From JBFGCA01 sp041567315 (GTDB taxonomy: Bacteria; Acidobacteriota; Thermoanaerobaculia; Multivoradales; JAHEKO01): 16,115 bases of DNA. The stretch is from contig JBFGCA010000112.1 in the NCBI GenBank assembly GCA_041567315.1, forward strand, positions 1 to 16,115, written 5' to 3'. The notes beneath the pieces were generated by a model. That model did no database searches, had not been told where the DNA came from, and saw nothing but the letters and a program-made list of their open reading frames with translations. Made by a program: the position numbers and the translations under genes. Shown piece after piece: positions 1-11,228 of the stretch; positions within the stretch are counted from its first letter, which is position 1; every line of letters starts with the position of its first letter.

Positions 1-713
1 ACGTGCTGCTGGTGGACGACATCCAGTTCCTGGCCAACAAGGAGCGCACCCAGGAGGAGTTCTTCCACACCTTCAACACCCTCTACACCCGCCAGAAGCA
101 GATCATCCTGTCCTCGGACTCCTCGCCGCGCGACATCCCGGCCCTCGAGGAGCGGCTGCGCAGCCGCTTCGAGTGGGGGCTGATCGCCGACATCCAGTCG
201 CCCGACCTCGAGACCAAGATCGCCATCCTGCGGCGTAAGGCCGAGCTCGAGGGCTCGACGCTGCCCGACGACGTGGCGCTGTTCATCGCCCGCCAGGTCA
301 AGTCCAACATCCGCGAGCTCGAGGGGATGCTCAACCGGGTCCTCGCCTTCTCCTCGCTGACCGGCAAGCCGCTGTCGCTCGACCTCGCCAAGGAGACCCT
401 CAAGGACATCCTGCCGCCCGAGCACCGCCGGCTGCTGGGGCCCGAGATCGTCAAGCTGGTGGCCCGCCACTACGGGCTCAAGGTGAGCGAGATCAAGAGC
501 CGCAACAACTCCAAGCAGATCGCTTTCCCGCGTCAGGTGGCGATGTACCTGTGCAAGCGGCTCACCGACCTCTCCTACCCCGACATCGGCCGGCTGTTCA
601 ACAACAAGCACCATTCGACGGTGATGTACTCGGTGGAGAAGATCGAGAAGCTGCGGGCCGGCGATCCCGATCTCGCGCACACCCTCGAAAAACTCACCCA
701 ACACTTCAGCTGA
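1..713 (+). CDS. dnaA: Chromosomal replication initiator protein DnaA (3' part, 5' end outside window)
   Basis: DnaA binds the origin, opens the duplex and loads the helicase. Only the last 236 residues are present, reading from base 3, so the N-terminus, Walker A and early AAA+ core lie upstream. The fragment opens inside Walker B (LLVDDIQFL). It continues through sensor 1 (IILSSD, about residues 34-39), the arginine-finger helix (LRSRFEWGL, 52-60) and sensor 2 (NIRELEGMLNRV, 102-113). Domain IV, the helix-turn-helix DNA-binding part, runs from about 145 and carries PRQVAMYL (176-183) and the signature KHHSTVMYSVEKI (202-214), which reads boxes of the TTATCCACA type. The residues before the signature are NN, where many family members have GG. 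The stop is TGA at 711-713. The neighbours dnaN, recF and gyrB confirm the identity. It was called as a partial gene because the reading frame is open to the window edge. Confidence 0.97.
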   Translation, partial: VLLVDDIQFLANKERTQEEFFHTFNTLYTRQKQIILSSDSSPRDIPALEERLRSRFEWGLIADIQSPDLETKIAILRRKAELEGSTLPDDVALFIARQVKSNIRELEGMLNRVLAFSSLTGKPLSLDLAKETLKDILPPEHRRLLGPEIVKLVARHYGLKVSEIKSRNNSKQIAFPRQVAMYLCKRLTDLSYPDIGRLFNNKHHSTVMYSVEKIEKLRAGDPDLAHTLEKLTQHFS

Positions 714-803
714 ACCCCGCCCCTGCAGCCGCCGATGGAGGCCCACGCCGGAGGCCAGCGGAGGACGGCGCGGGGTGCCGTGGCGCGCTCGCGCGCGACG
801 TGG

Positions 804-852
804 GAAGCCGGCGGAAAAGGCTGCGGAAGAGGCGTGGAAGGCCGCCGGCTTC
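804..852. repeat. 11-bp perfect inverted repeat around a purine-rich loop
   Basis: GAAGCCGGCGG (804-814) and its exact complement CCGCCGGCTTC (842-852) flank a 27-nt purine-rich stretch. A second, shorter palindrome (CGTGGCGCGC / GCGCGCGACG, 779-800, with one mismatch and a 2-nt loop) lies just upstream. They sit 65-140 bp after the dnaA stop and before the DnaA-box-like words. They could be a transcript-end hairpin for dnaA or an origin structure. There is no T-run, so a standard intrinsic terminator is unlikely. Confidence 0.5.
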
Positions 853-986
853 GAGATCCTCCACAAGACGTCCGCAGCCCGTCCACAACCGCTCTTGCGC
901 AGTCTGCGGAACGCCGGGAAGACCGTGGCGGGCGGACTCGCAGCGGCTTTTCCACGATTCCACAGCGCCCTACGATCGACGACTCC

Positions 987-1017
987 TATGCTATATTGAC
1001 TGTCCTTTCTCTAGGAG
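987..1017 (+). promoter_or_regulatory. Possible dnaN promoter -10 and ribosome binding site
   Basis: An AT-rich stretch contains TATGCT (987-992) and TATATT (992-997), either of which could be a -10 hexamer. No convincing -35 is found at standard spacing. AGGAG (1013-1017) lies 9 nt before the ATG at 1027 and is a clear ribosome binding site that fixes the dnaN start. The promoter part is weak; the RBS part is solid. Confidence 0.4.
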
Positions 1018-1026
1018 AAGGTCCCC

Positions 1027-2124
1027 ATGAAAATCCGCGTGCAGCGCTCCCTGTTCCTCAATGAGCTTGCGCCCATGCAGGGCATCGTCGAGCGGCGGAC
1101 CACCATTCCGGTCCTCTCCCACATCCTGCTGCGGGGCGCCGGCGACAAGCTGCAGCTGGCGGCCACCGATCTCGACGTTTCGCTGACCAGCTGGTGCGAG
1201 GCCGAGGTCGACGGGGAGGGCGGCGTGGCCGTCCAGGCGCGCAAGTTCCTGGAGATCATCCGCGCGGTGGCGGGCGACGAGATCGAGCTCGAGCTCGACG
1301 AGGGGTCGCAGCTCGGCATCACTGCCGGCCGCTCGCGCTTCAAGATCCGCGGTCTGTCGCCGGAGGACTTTCCCACCCTGCCCGACGTCGCCGGCGAGAA
1401 GGCCATCGAGATCCCCTTTGCCCAGTTCAAGCAGATGATCGGCAAGGTGATCTTCGCGGTCTCCACCGAGGAGTCGCGCTTCCAGCTCAACGGCGCGCTG
1501 CTCAAGTTCAAGGACGGCGGCATGGAGATGGTGGCGACCGACGGCCACCGGCTGGCGCTGGTCGAGAACGAGCTCGCCGGCAGCCACGCGGCCGAGGGCG
1601 TGCTGGTGCCGCGCAAGGCGCTCCAGGAGGTGCAGCGTCTGGAGGCCGAGGGCGGAGTCGAGTTCCGGCGCGGCGAGCACCACCTCTCGTTCCGGATCGG
1701 TCGCCGCGAGCTGATCTGCCGCATCCTCGAAGGGACCTTCCCCGACTACGACCGGGTGATCGCCAAGGACAACGACAAGAAGGCGCTGTTCGACCGCCGG
1801 CTGCTGGCCGAGGCGGTGCAACGCGTGGCGCTGCTGACCGGCGAGCGGGCGCGCGCGGTGCGCTTCCAGTTCGACACCGACCAGGTCCAGATCTCGGCCG
1901 CCAACCCGGACCTCGGCGAGGCCTCCGAGGAGGTCAACTGCGAGTATGCGGGCGACGGTTTCAAGCTGGGGCTCAACCCCGATTACGTCGGGCAGTTCCT
2001 GGCCGCGGTCGAGACCGAGAAGGTCAACTTCGAGCTCAAGGACGAGAACACCCAGTGCATCGGCGTGCCGGTGGACGGCAAGGACCGCCGCTACCTGTGC
2101 GTGATCATGCCGATGCGGCTCTAG
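1027..2124 (+). CDS. dnaN: DNA polymerase III beta sliding clamp
   Basis: DnaN is the ring-shaped homodimeric clamp that tethers DNA polymerase III and repair enzymes to DNA. The product is 365 residues, matching the usual length of about 366, and would be three successive clamp folds of about 120 residues each. Family hallmarks include the N-terminus (MKIRV, then SLFLNELAPMQGIVERRTTIPVLS in the first 35 residues), ATDGHRLAL near residues 173-181, TFPDY at about 237-241, and the conserved C-terminal YLCVIMPMRL, which lines the partner-binding pocket. The ATG at 1027 has AGGAG 9 nt upstream. It lies between dnaA and recF, the standard order. recF starts 28 bp after the stop, so the two are probably cotranscribed. 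Nothing about the protein looks unusual. Confidence 0.98.
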   Translation: MKIRVQRSLFLNELAPMQGIVERRTTIPVLSHILLRGAGDKLQLAATDLDVSLTSWCEAEVDGEGGVAVQARKFLEIIRAVAGDEIELELDEGSQLGITAGRSRFKIRGLSPEDFPTLPDVAGEKAIEIPFAQFKQMIGKVIFAVSTEESRFQLNGALLKFKDGGMEMVATDGHRLALVENELAGSHAAEGVLVPRKALQEVQRLEAEGGVEFRRGEHHLSFRIGRRELICRILEGTFPDYDRVIAKDNDKKALFDRRLLAEAVQRVALLTGERARAVRFQFDTDQVQISAANPDLGEASEEVNCEYAGDGFKLGLNPDYVGQFLAAVETEKVNFELKDENTQCIGVPVDGKDRRYLCVIMPMRL

Positions 2125-2152
2125 CTTCGGCGCCTCGATCCTCCACGCCGCT

Positions 2153-3256
2153 TTGCTGCGCCGGCTGATCTGCCGCTCCTTCCGCAACCTGGAAGCGCTC
2201 GACTGGCGGCCGGAGCCGGGCGGACACCTGCTGCTGGGCGCCAACGGCGCCGGCAAGACCAGCCTGCTCGAGGCGGTCTACCTGCTGGCGACCACCCGTA
2301 GCTTCCGCACCTCCCAGGTGGCCGACTGCCGCCGTCACGGCAGCGACGGGTTTCATCTCGAGGGCGAGGTGGAAAGCGACCGCCGCACCGCGCTCGAGGT
2401 GGGCTGGCGGGAAGGGGGCCGCTACCGGCGGCTCAATGGCTCGGTGCCGCCGCTCGCCGACCACCTGGAGACGCTGCCGGTGGTGGCATGGACCGCCGCC
2501 CAGGGCGAGTGGCTGACCGGCCCGCCGGCGGTCCGCCGCCGCTTCCTCGATCAGGGGATCGTCGGCGAGCGGCCGGTCGCCCTGGTGGTGCTCGGCCGCT
2601 ACCGGCGGGCGCTGGCCCAGAAGCGCCGGCTGCTGGCCGACGGCGCCCGCGGCCTCGGCCCCTGGAACCAGGTGCTGGCCTCGGCGGGGCACGAGCTGGG
2701 CACCCTGAGGGCGCGCTACGCGGAGCGCCTGGGGGCGGCGCTTGCCGCGCTGATCGGCGAGGTCGCTCCCGAGCTGCCGCCGGTGAGCCTCCGCTACCGG
2801 CCGTCGCTCGACCCCGCCCAGGGCGAGGCGGCGCTGCTCGAGCGGCTCGCCGGCGCCCGCGAGCGCGCGCGGCGGCTGGGCCGTCCCCTGGTGGGGCCGC
2901 ACCTCGACGAGCTGGAGATCCGCTGGGGGCCCCGCCAGGTGCGCCGGGTGGCCTCGGCCGGCGAGTGCAAGCTCCTCGGCCTGCTGCTGGCCGCCGCCCG
3001 CGGCCGGCTGCTGGCGGCCGGCGAGCGGGCCCCCGTGTACCTGCTGGACGACCTCGACACGGAGCTGGACCGCGACCGCCTGGAGCGGGTCTGGCGGGTC
3101 TTCGCCGGCGGCCGGCAGGTCTTCGTGACCTCCAACCGGCCGGAGGTCTGGGAGCTGCCCCGCGCCCCGCGGCGATGGCGCCTCGAGGACGGCGCGCTGG
3201 GCCCCGGCGGAGGCCCCCCGGGCGGCTCCCCGGGCGACTCCGGCGCCGCATCTTAA
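2153..3256 (+). CDS. recF: DNA replication and repair protein RecF
   Basis: RecF is an SMC/ABC-like ATPase that, with RecO and RecR, helps load RecA at single-strand gaps. The 367-residue product has the family length. Walker A is GANGAGKT (29-36), preceded by the typical N-terminus LRRLICRSFRNLE. An FLDQGI segment is at 131-136. The signature region is SAGECK (268-273), and Walker B is YLLDDLDTELD (296-306). Most RecF proteins have Gln in the signature (SxGQ); here it is Glu 271, followed by Cys. The start is TTG at 2153, because no ATG or GTG lies in frame between the dnaN stop and this point and the homologous N-terminus begins directly after it. No clear Shine-Dalgarno sequence is seen, suggesting weak or coupled initiation from dnaN. 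The C-terminal 20 residues are Gly/Pro-rich and probably disordered. Confidence 0.95.
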   Translation: MLRRLICRSFRNLEALDWRPEPGGHLLLGANGAGKTSLLEAVYLLATTRSFRTSQVADCRRHGSDGFHLEGEVESDRRTALEVGWREGGRYRRLNGSVPPLADHLETLPVVAWTAAQGEWLTGPPAVRRRFLDQGIVGERPVALVVLGRYRRALAQKRRLLADGARGLGPWNQVLASAGHELGTLRARYAERLGAALAALIGEVAPELPPVSLRYRPSLDPAQGEAALLERLAGARERARRLGRPLVGPHLDELEIRWGPRQVRRVASAGECKLLGLLLAAARGRLLAAGERAPVYLLDDLDTELDRDRLERVWRVFAGGRQVFVTSNRPEVWELPRAPRRWRLEDGALGPGGGPPGGSPGDSGAAS

Positions 3257-3283
3257 GTCGCTGAAAAGAAACACACTTAGAGT

Positions 3284-3312
3284 TTGATTTTTGCGGGGGT
3301 TCGTGATAGCGT
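3284..3312 (+). promoter_or_regulatory. Possible sigma70-type promoter for gyrB-gyrA
   Basis: After recF the sequence becomes locally AT-rich, in strong contrast to its surroundings. TTGATT (3284-3289, four of six to the TTGACA consensus) is followed after 17 nt by TAGCGT (3307-3312), which matches the -10 consensus at three of six positions. This would give a 5' leader of about 165 nt before the gyrB start. The -35 half is the better part. Judged by eye only. Confidence 0.35.
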
Positions 3313-3319
3313 TCCGCCG

Positions 3320-3363
3320 TTCCGGGACGGTCCGCGGCGGAGCCCGCCGCAGCGGTCCCGGAA
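3320..3363 (+). promoter_or_regulatory. Long hairpin in the gyrB leader
   Basis: The outer stem is TTCCGGGAC (3320-3328) with GTCCCGGAA (3355-3363), 9 bp. The inner stem is GCGGCGG (3334-3340) with CCGCCGC (3344-3350), 7 bp, closing a 3-nt loop. A small asymmetric internal loop separates them. It is followed by no T-run. In RNA it would be very stable and could be a leader attenuation or stability element for gyrBA. Function is not known. Confidence 0.5.
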
Positions 3364-3405
3364 GGACTCTCGAACCACTCGTCCTGGCCCCATATCCAGG
3401 CTCCG

Positions 3406-3438
3406 GTCGCCTCGACCCGGGGATCCCCGGCCGGCGAC
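3406..3438 (+). promoter_or_regulatory. Second leader hairpin with a 14-bp perfect palindrome
   Basis: CCGGGGATCCCCGG (3417-3430) is a perfect palindrome. It is framed by a further matched pair, GTCGCC (3406-3411) and GGCGAC (3433-3438). It lies 54 nt upstream of the gyrB start. It could be a protein-binding operator (symmetric DNA) or a second leader stem-loop (RNA). The sequence alone cannot distinguish these. Confidence 0.4.
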
Positions 3439-3484
3439 AGCGGCGCCCGGCGGGGTCCGGCAAAAGCCCCCGGAGAAGCCAGCC

Positions 3485-5893
<2,409 letters not shown>

Positions 5894-5912
5894 GTAGTCT
5901 GAGTAGAAAGAG

Positions 5913-8450
<2,538 letters not shown>

Positions 8451-8492
8451 CCGGGCCTCGGCCCTGAGCCGCCCGAAATTCCGACCGGGCCC

Positions 8493-9245
8493 GTGATCGC
8501 GGCGCTCCTGCTGGCGGCCGCCGCCGAGCCCCCCCCGGGACCCGGCGGCGGATTCCGGCCGGGCTGGCTCTACCGCCTGGCCTGGATCTTCTATCTGCTG
8601 CTGGCGGTCGCCGGCGCCCTGTGGATCGGGATGCGGGCCGGGTCGATCCCGCCGGAGCTGTTCGTCCGTCCTTCCGTCTGGTGGCAGGACGCCGGCCTGG
8701 GGGCAGGGGCCGCGGCCTTGCTGCTCGCCGGCTGGGAGCTGCTGCGGCGCCGGGCGCCGGCGGCGCGCCGGCTCGAGCGCGACCTGGCGGAGCTGCTGGG
8801 CGGGCTCGATCGGGTGCAGGTCGCGGCGCTGGCGCTGCTCTCCGGGTTCGCCGAGGAGCTGTTCTTCCGCGGCGCCGTCCAGAGCGCCTGGGGGTGGCTG
8901 CCGGCGACGCTGCTCTTCGCCGTGCTCCACGGCGGACCCGGACCGGCCTACCGGCTGTGGGGGCTGTTCGCGCTCGCCGCCGGCGCCGCCCTCGGCGGGC
9001 TCATGGAGTGGCGCGGCGCGCTGCTGGCGCCGGTCACCGCTCACGTGCTGGTCAACTGGATCAACCTGTCGCGGCTGGCGGCGATGACGCCGGCCGCGCA
9101 TCCTTCGATCGGGGGTGCCGCCGACGGTGGCGGCCCTCTGCTAGACTCGCCGCCCGTTTCGCGCGCCGCCGGAGAGGCAGACCGGCAAGTCCAGGGAGAG
9201 GTCGAGGAGCGGCACCGGGGGAGGAGCGATGACGAGCGACAGTAG
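8493..9245 (+). CDS. CPBP-family intramembrane metalloprotease
   Basis: CPBP (CAAX protease and bacteriocin-processing; Abi) proteins are membrane-embedded metalloproteases related to the Rce1 prenyl-protein protease. In bacteria their substrates are mostly unknown. The conserved motifs are present in order: FAEELFFRG with Glu 121, Glu 122 and Arg 126; FAVLHG with His 146; and TAHVLVN with His 184 and Asn 188. Hydrophobic segments lie at about 27-48, 66-82, 108-120, 132-147, 156-172 and 176-192. The GTG start at 8493 lacks a clear Shine-Dalgarno sequence and begins with a short hydrophobic run, so the start is uncertain. The last 50 or so residues (from about 196) are hydrophilic, look unconserved and overlap the next gene by 17 bp. 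Function here is unassigned; position next to gyrA implies no shared role. Confidence 0.85.
   Translation: MIAALLLAAAAEPPPGPGGGFRPGWLYRLAWIFYLLLAVAGALWIGMRAGSIPPELFVRPSVWWQDAGLGAGAAALLLAGWELLRRRAPAARRLERDLAELLGGLDRVQVAALALLSGFAEELFFRGAVQSAWGWLPATLLFAVLHGGPGPAYRLWGLFALAAGAALGGLMEWRGALLAPVTAHVLVNWINLSRLAAMTPAAHPSIGGAADGGGPLLDSPPVSRAAGEADRQVQGEVEERHRGRSDDERQ
9139..9147 (+). promoter_or_regulatory. Possible extended -10 promoter for the M20 peptidase gene
   Basis: TGCTAGACT (9139-9147) is an extended -10 pattern (TGn plus TAGACT) within the 3' end of the CPBP gene, about 80 bp before the ATG at 9229. No -35 hexamer is evident, which is tolerated by extended -10 promoters. Its placement in the unconserved tail of the upstream gene fits a separate promoter. 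Judged by eye. Confidence 0.3.
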
Positions 9246-10632
9246 CGACGTTCTCGATCGCATCGAGCGCGAAAAGCAGACCTACCTGGAGCAGCTCAAG
9301 GAGTACGTCCGCATCCCCTCGGTCTCGACCGACCCGGCCCACAAAGAGGACGTGCTGCGCTGCAGCGAGTTCATCCGCGAGCGGCTGGTCGAGGCCGGGC
9401 TCGAGGCGGAGAGCATCGCAACCGACGGCAACCCGCTGGTCTACGCCGAGTGGACCGGGGCGCCGGGCAAGCCCACCCTGCTGTTCTACGGGCACTACGA
9501 CGTCCAGCCGGTCGACCCCGTCGGCGAATGGCGGCATCCGCCCTTCGAGCCCACCGAGGAGGGCGACGCGCTGGTGGCCCGCGGCACCACCGACGACAAG
9601 GGCCAGAGCTTCACCCACGTCAAGGCGGTCGGGGCGGTGCTGGCCGAGCGGGGCGAGCTGCCGGTCAACGTCAAGTTCATCCTCGAGGGCGAAGAGGAGG
9701 TAGGTGGCGCGTCGATCGAGAAGTTCGTCCGCGAGGACGGCGGCGAGCGGCTGGGCTGCGACGCGGTGGTGGTCTCCGACACCTCGATGTTCGCCCCCGG
9801 CCAGCCGTCGCTGCTCTACGGGCTCAAGGGGCTGTGCTACATGGAGATCCGGGTCCGGGGGCCGCAGCGCGATCTCCACTCGGGCACCTTCGGCGGCGCG
9901 CTGACCAACCCCGGCAACGCGCTGTGCTCGATCGTCGCCCGCCTGCTCGACCCCGCCACCGGCCGGGTCCAGGTGCCGGGCTTCTACGACCCGGTGGTGC
10001 CGCTGGCCGACTGGGAGCGGACCGAGTTCGCCCGCCTGCCGTTCGACGAGAAGGCCTACGCGGCGGAGCTGGGGCTCGACGAGCTGGCGGGCGAGGAGGG
10101 CTACAGCACGCTCGAGCGGGTCTGGGCGCGGCCCACCTGCGACGTCAACGGTCTCGCCGGCGGCTACCAGGGCGAGGGGGCCAAGACGGTGATCCCGGCC
10201 ACCGCCCGCGCCAAGGTGTCGATGCGGCTGGTGCCGGACCAGGACCCCGAGACCGTGGCCCGGCAGTTCGCCGACTACGCGCGGAGCATCGCACCGCGCG
10301 GCGTCGAGGTCGAGGTCGAGGCGCTCCACGGCGCCCAGCCGGTGCTGGTCGATCTCGACGGGCCGATCCCCGAGGCCGCCATCGAGGTCTTCGAGGAGGT
10401 CTGGGGGCGGCGGCCGGTGCGGGTCCGCGAGGGCGGCTCGATCCCCATCGTCGGCACCTTCAGCCAGGTGCTGGCGGTACCGGTGCTGCTGATGGGCTTC
10501 GGTCTGCCGGACGACCAGCTCCACGCCCCCAACGAGAAGTTCAACGTCTCCCAGTTCTACGGGGGCATCCGCACCGTCGCTCGGCTCCTCGACCGCGTCG
10601 GCGAGCTTCCGGCCCCCGCGGCGCCGGCATGA
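9229..10632 (+). CDS. M20-family metallopeptidase (dipeptidase-like)
   Basis: M20 peptidases are cytosolic di-zinc hydrolases, including DapE, ArgE and non-specific dipeptidases. The 467-residue product is close to the dipeptidase branch. Zinc ligands and catalytic residues are visible: His 89 and Asp 91 in FYGHYDVQP, bridging Asp 122 in GTTDDKGQ, the catalytic and ligand Glu pair 156/157 in LEGEEEVGG, Asp 184 in VVSDTS, and His 432 in DDQLHAPNEKF. A dimerisation (lid) domain spans roughly residues 200-360, with LHSGTFGG near 217-224. Spacing and the WRHPPFEP segment resemble cytosolic carnosinase-like dipeptidases, but the true substrate cannot be read from sequence. The ATG is preceded by a strong GGGGGAGGAG. 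It overlaps the CPBP gene by 17 bp, and its stop overlaps the next start as ATGA (10629-10632), so translation to the CYTH gene is likely coupled. Confidence 0.93.
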   Translation: MTSDSSDVLDRIEREKQTYLEQLKEYVRIPSVSTDPAHKEDVLRCSEFIRERLVEAGLEAESIATDGNPLVYAEWTGAPGKPTLLFYGHYDVQPVDPVGEWRHPPFEPTEEGDALVARGTTDDKGQSFTHVKAVGAVLAERGELPVNVKFILEGEEEVGGASIEKFVREDGGERLGCDAVVVSDTSMFAPGQPSLLYGLKGLCYMEIRVRGPQRDLHSGTFGGALTNPGNALCSIVARLLDPATGRVQVPGFYDPVVPLADWERTEFARLPFDEKAYAAELGLDELAGEEGYSTLERVWARPTCDVNGLAGGYQGEGAKTVIPATARAKVSMRLVPDQDPETVARQFADYARSIAPRGVEVEVEALHGAQPVLVDLDGPIPEAAIEVFEEVWGRRPVRVREGGSIPIVGTFSQVLAVPVLLMGFGLPDDQLHAPNEKFNVSQFYGGIRTVARLLDRVGELPAPAAPA

Positions 10633-11177
10633 GTCGCGGCCCCGAGGAAAGGGAGCTCAAGTTCCCGAGCAGCGACCTGGAGGCGATGCGCGAGCGGCTC
10701 CGCGAGCTCGAGGCCGAGCGCCTGGCCGCCGCCGGTCTCGAAGACAACCGCATCTTCGATCGCGACGGCGAGCTCGCCGGGCGCCAGTGCCTGCTGCGGT
10801 TGCGCACCGACCGGCTGGGCTCGCGGCTCACCTACAAGGGCCCGGCGCGCTTCGAGGGCCGGGTCAAGGTGCGGGTCGAGCTCGAGACCGCGGTCGAGGC
10901 CCCCGAGGCGCTCGAAGCGCTCCTCCAGGCGCTGGGCTACCAGGTCGAGCGCCGCTACCAGAAGAAGCGCGAGGAGTGGCGGCTGGGCGGCGTCACGGTC
11001 GCCCTCGACCACACGCCGATCGGGGACTTCGTCGAGTTCGAGGGCGACGGCGCCGAGCGGGTCGCCAACCGCTGCGGCTTCGAGACCGCGGCGGCCGAGC
11101 GGCGCAACTACCTGGAGCTCTATCGGGCGTACCGCGAAGGGCATCCGGAAGCGCCGCCCGACATGATCTTCCCGTAG
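10629..11177 (+). CDS. CYTH-domain protein (class IV adenylate cyclase / triphosphatase family)
   Basis: CYTH proteins fold into an eight-stranded tunnel that binds triphosphates. Members include class IV adenylate cyclase (CyaB), thiamine triphosphatase and inorganic triphosphatase. The 182-residue product has the N-terminal ExExK motif (EREL then Lys; Glu 7, Glu 9, Lys 11). It also has basic and acidic strand motifs typical of the tunnel: LLRLRTD, LTYKGP, VKVRVELE, KKREEW and VALDHTPIGDFVEFEGD. A C-terminal RRNYLELYRAYR helix matches CyaB-like members. The start is ATG in an ATGA overlap with the upstream peptidase. Triphosphatase or cyclase activity cannot be separated by eye. I see no cAMP-dependent regulator in the window. 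Confidence 0.88.
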   Translation: MSRGPEERELKFPSSDLEAMRERLRELEAERLAAAGLEDNRIFDRDGELAGRQCLLRLRTDRLGSRLTYKGPARFEGRVKVRVELETAVEAPEALEALLQALGYQVERRYQKKREEWRLGGVTVALDHTPIGDFVEFEGDGAERVANRCGFETAAAERRNYLELYRAYREGHPEAPPDMIFP

Positions 11178-11200
11178 GCCGCCCCGAATCGTAGGGCGGC
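11178..11200 (+). terminator. GC-rich hairpin after the CYTH gene
   Basis: GCCGCCC (11178-11184) and GGGCGGC (11194-11200) form a perfect 7-bp stem with a 9-nt loop, starting immediately after the stop codon. No T-run follows, so it is at most a weak or factor-assisted terminator, or a transcript-stability hairpin. Confidence 0.35.
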
Positions 11201-11228
11201 GGCGGCCGGCCGACCGGCAAGACCACAG

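Larger units (their letters stand above)
714..1026. promoter_or_regulatory. dnaA-dnaN intergenic region, candidate oriC (DnaA-box-like cluster)
   Basis: This 313-bp stretch has no credible gene. It holds four TCCAC(A/G) words on the + strand set in DnaA-box-like 9-mers: TCCTCCACA (857-865), CCGTCCACA (879-887), TTTTCCACG (948-956) and GATTCCACA (956-964). Two of these differ from TTATCCACA at two positions and two at three, so each is weak alone; the clustering is the evidence. An AT-rich patch, unusual for this genome, follows at about 984-1010 and could be an unwinding element. Inverted repeats occupy the upstream half (779-800, 804-852). Many bacteria place oriC beside dnaA, often in the dnaA-dnaN gap, so an origin is plausible. 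The gap before dnaA cannot be seen and could hold the main box cluster instead. Confidence 0.5.

Noticed and set aside
551..1030. Open frames through the dnaA end and the dnaA-dnaN gap
   Set aside because: They are Arg/Pro-rich, overlap dnaA out of frame, lack homology that I recognise, and cover DnaA-box-like sites.
3284..3484. N-terminal extension of gyrB to the first in-frame start
   Set aside because: The extension is low-complexity Arg/Pro-rich sequence covering hairpins and a promoter-like site. The TTG at 3485 has an RBS and gives the family-typical N-terminus and length.
9450..10628. Upstream extension of the CYTH frame through the M20 gene
   Set aside because: The M20 gene in the other frame has all catalytic motifs. 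The CYTH ExExK motif starts seven residues after the ATG at 10629, which is in an ATGA overlap.
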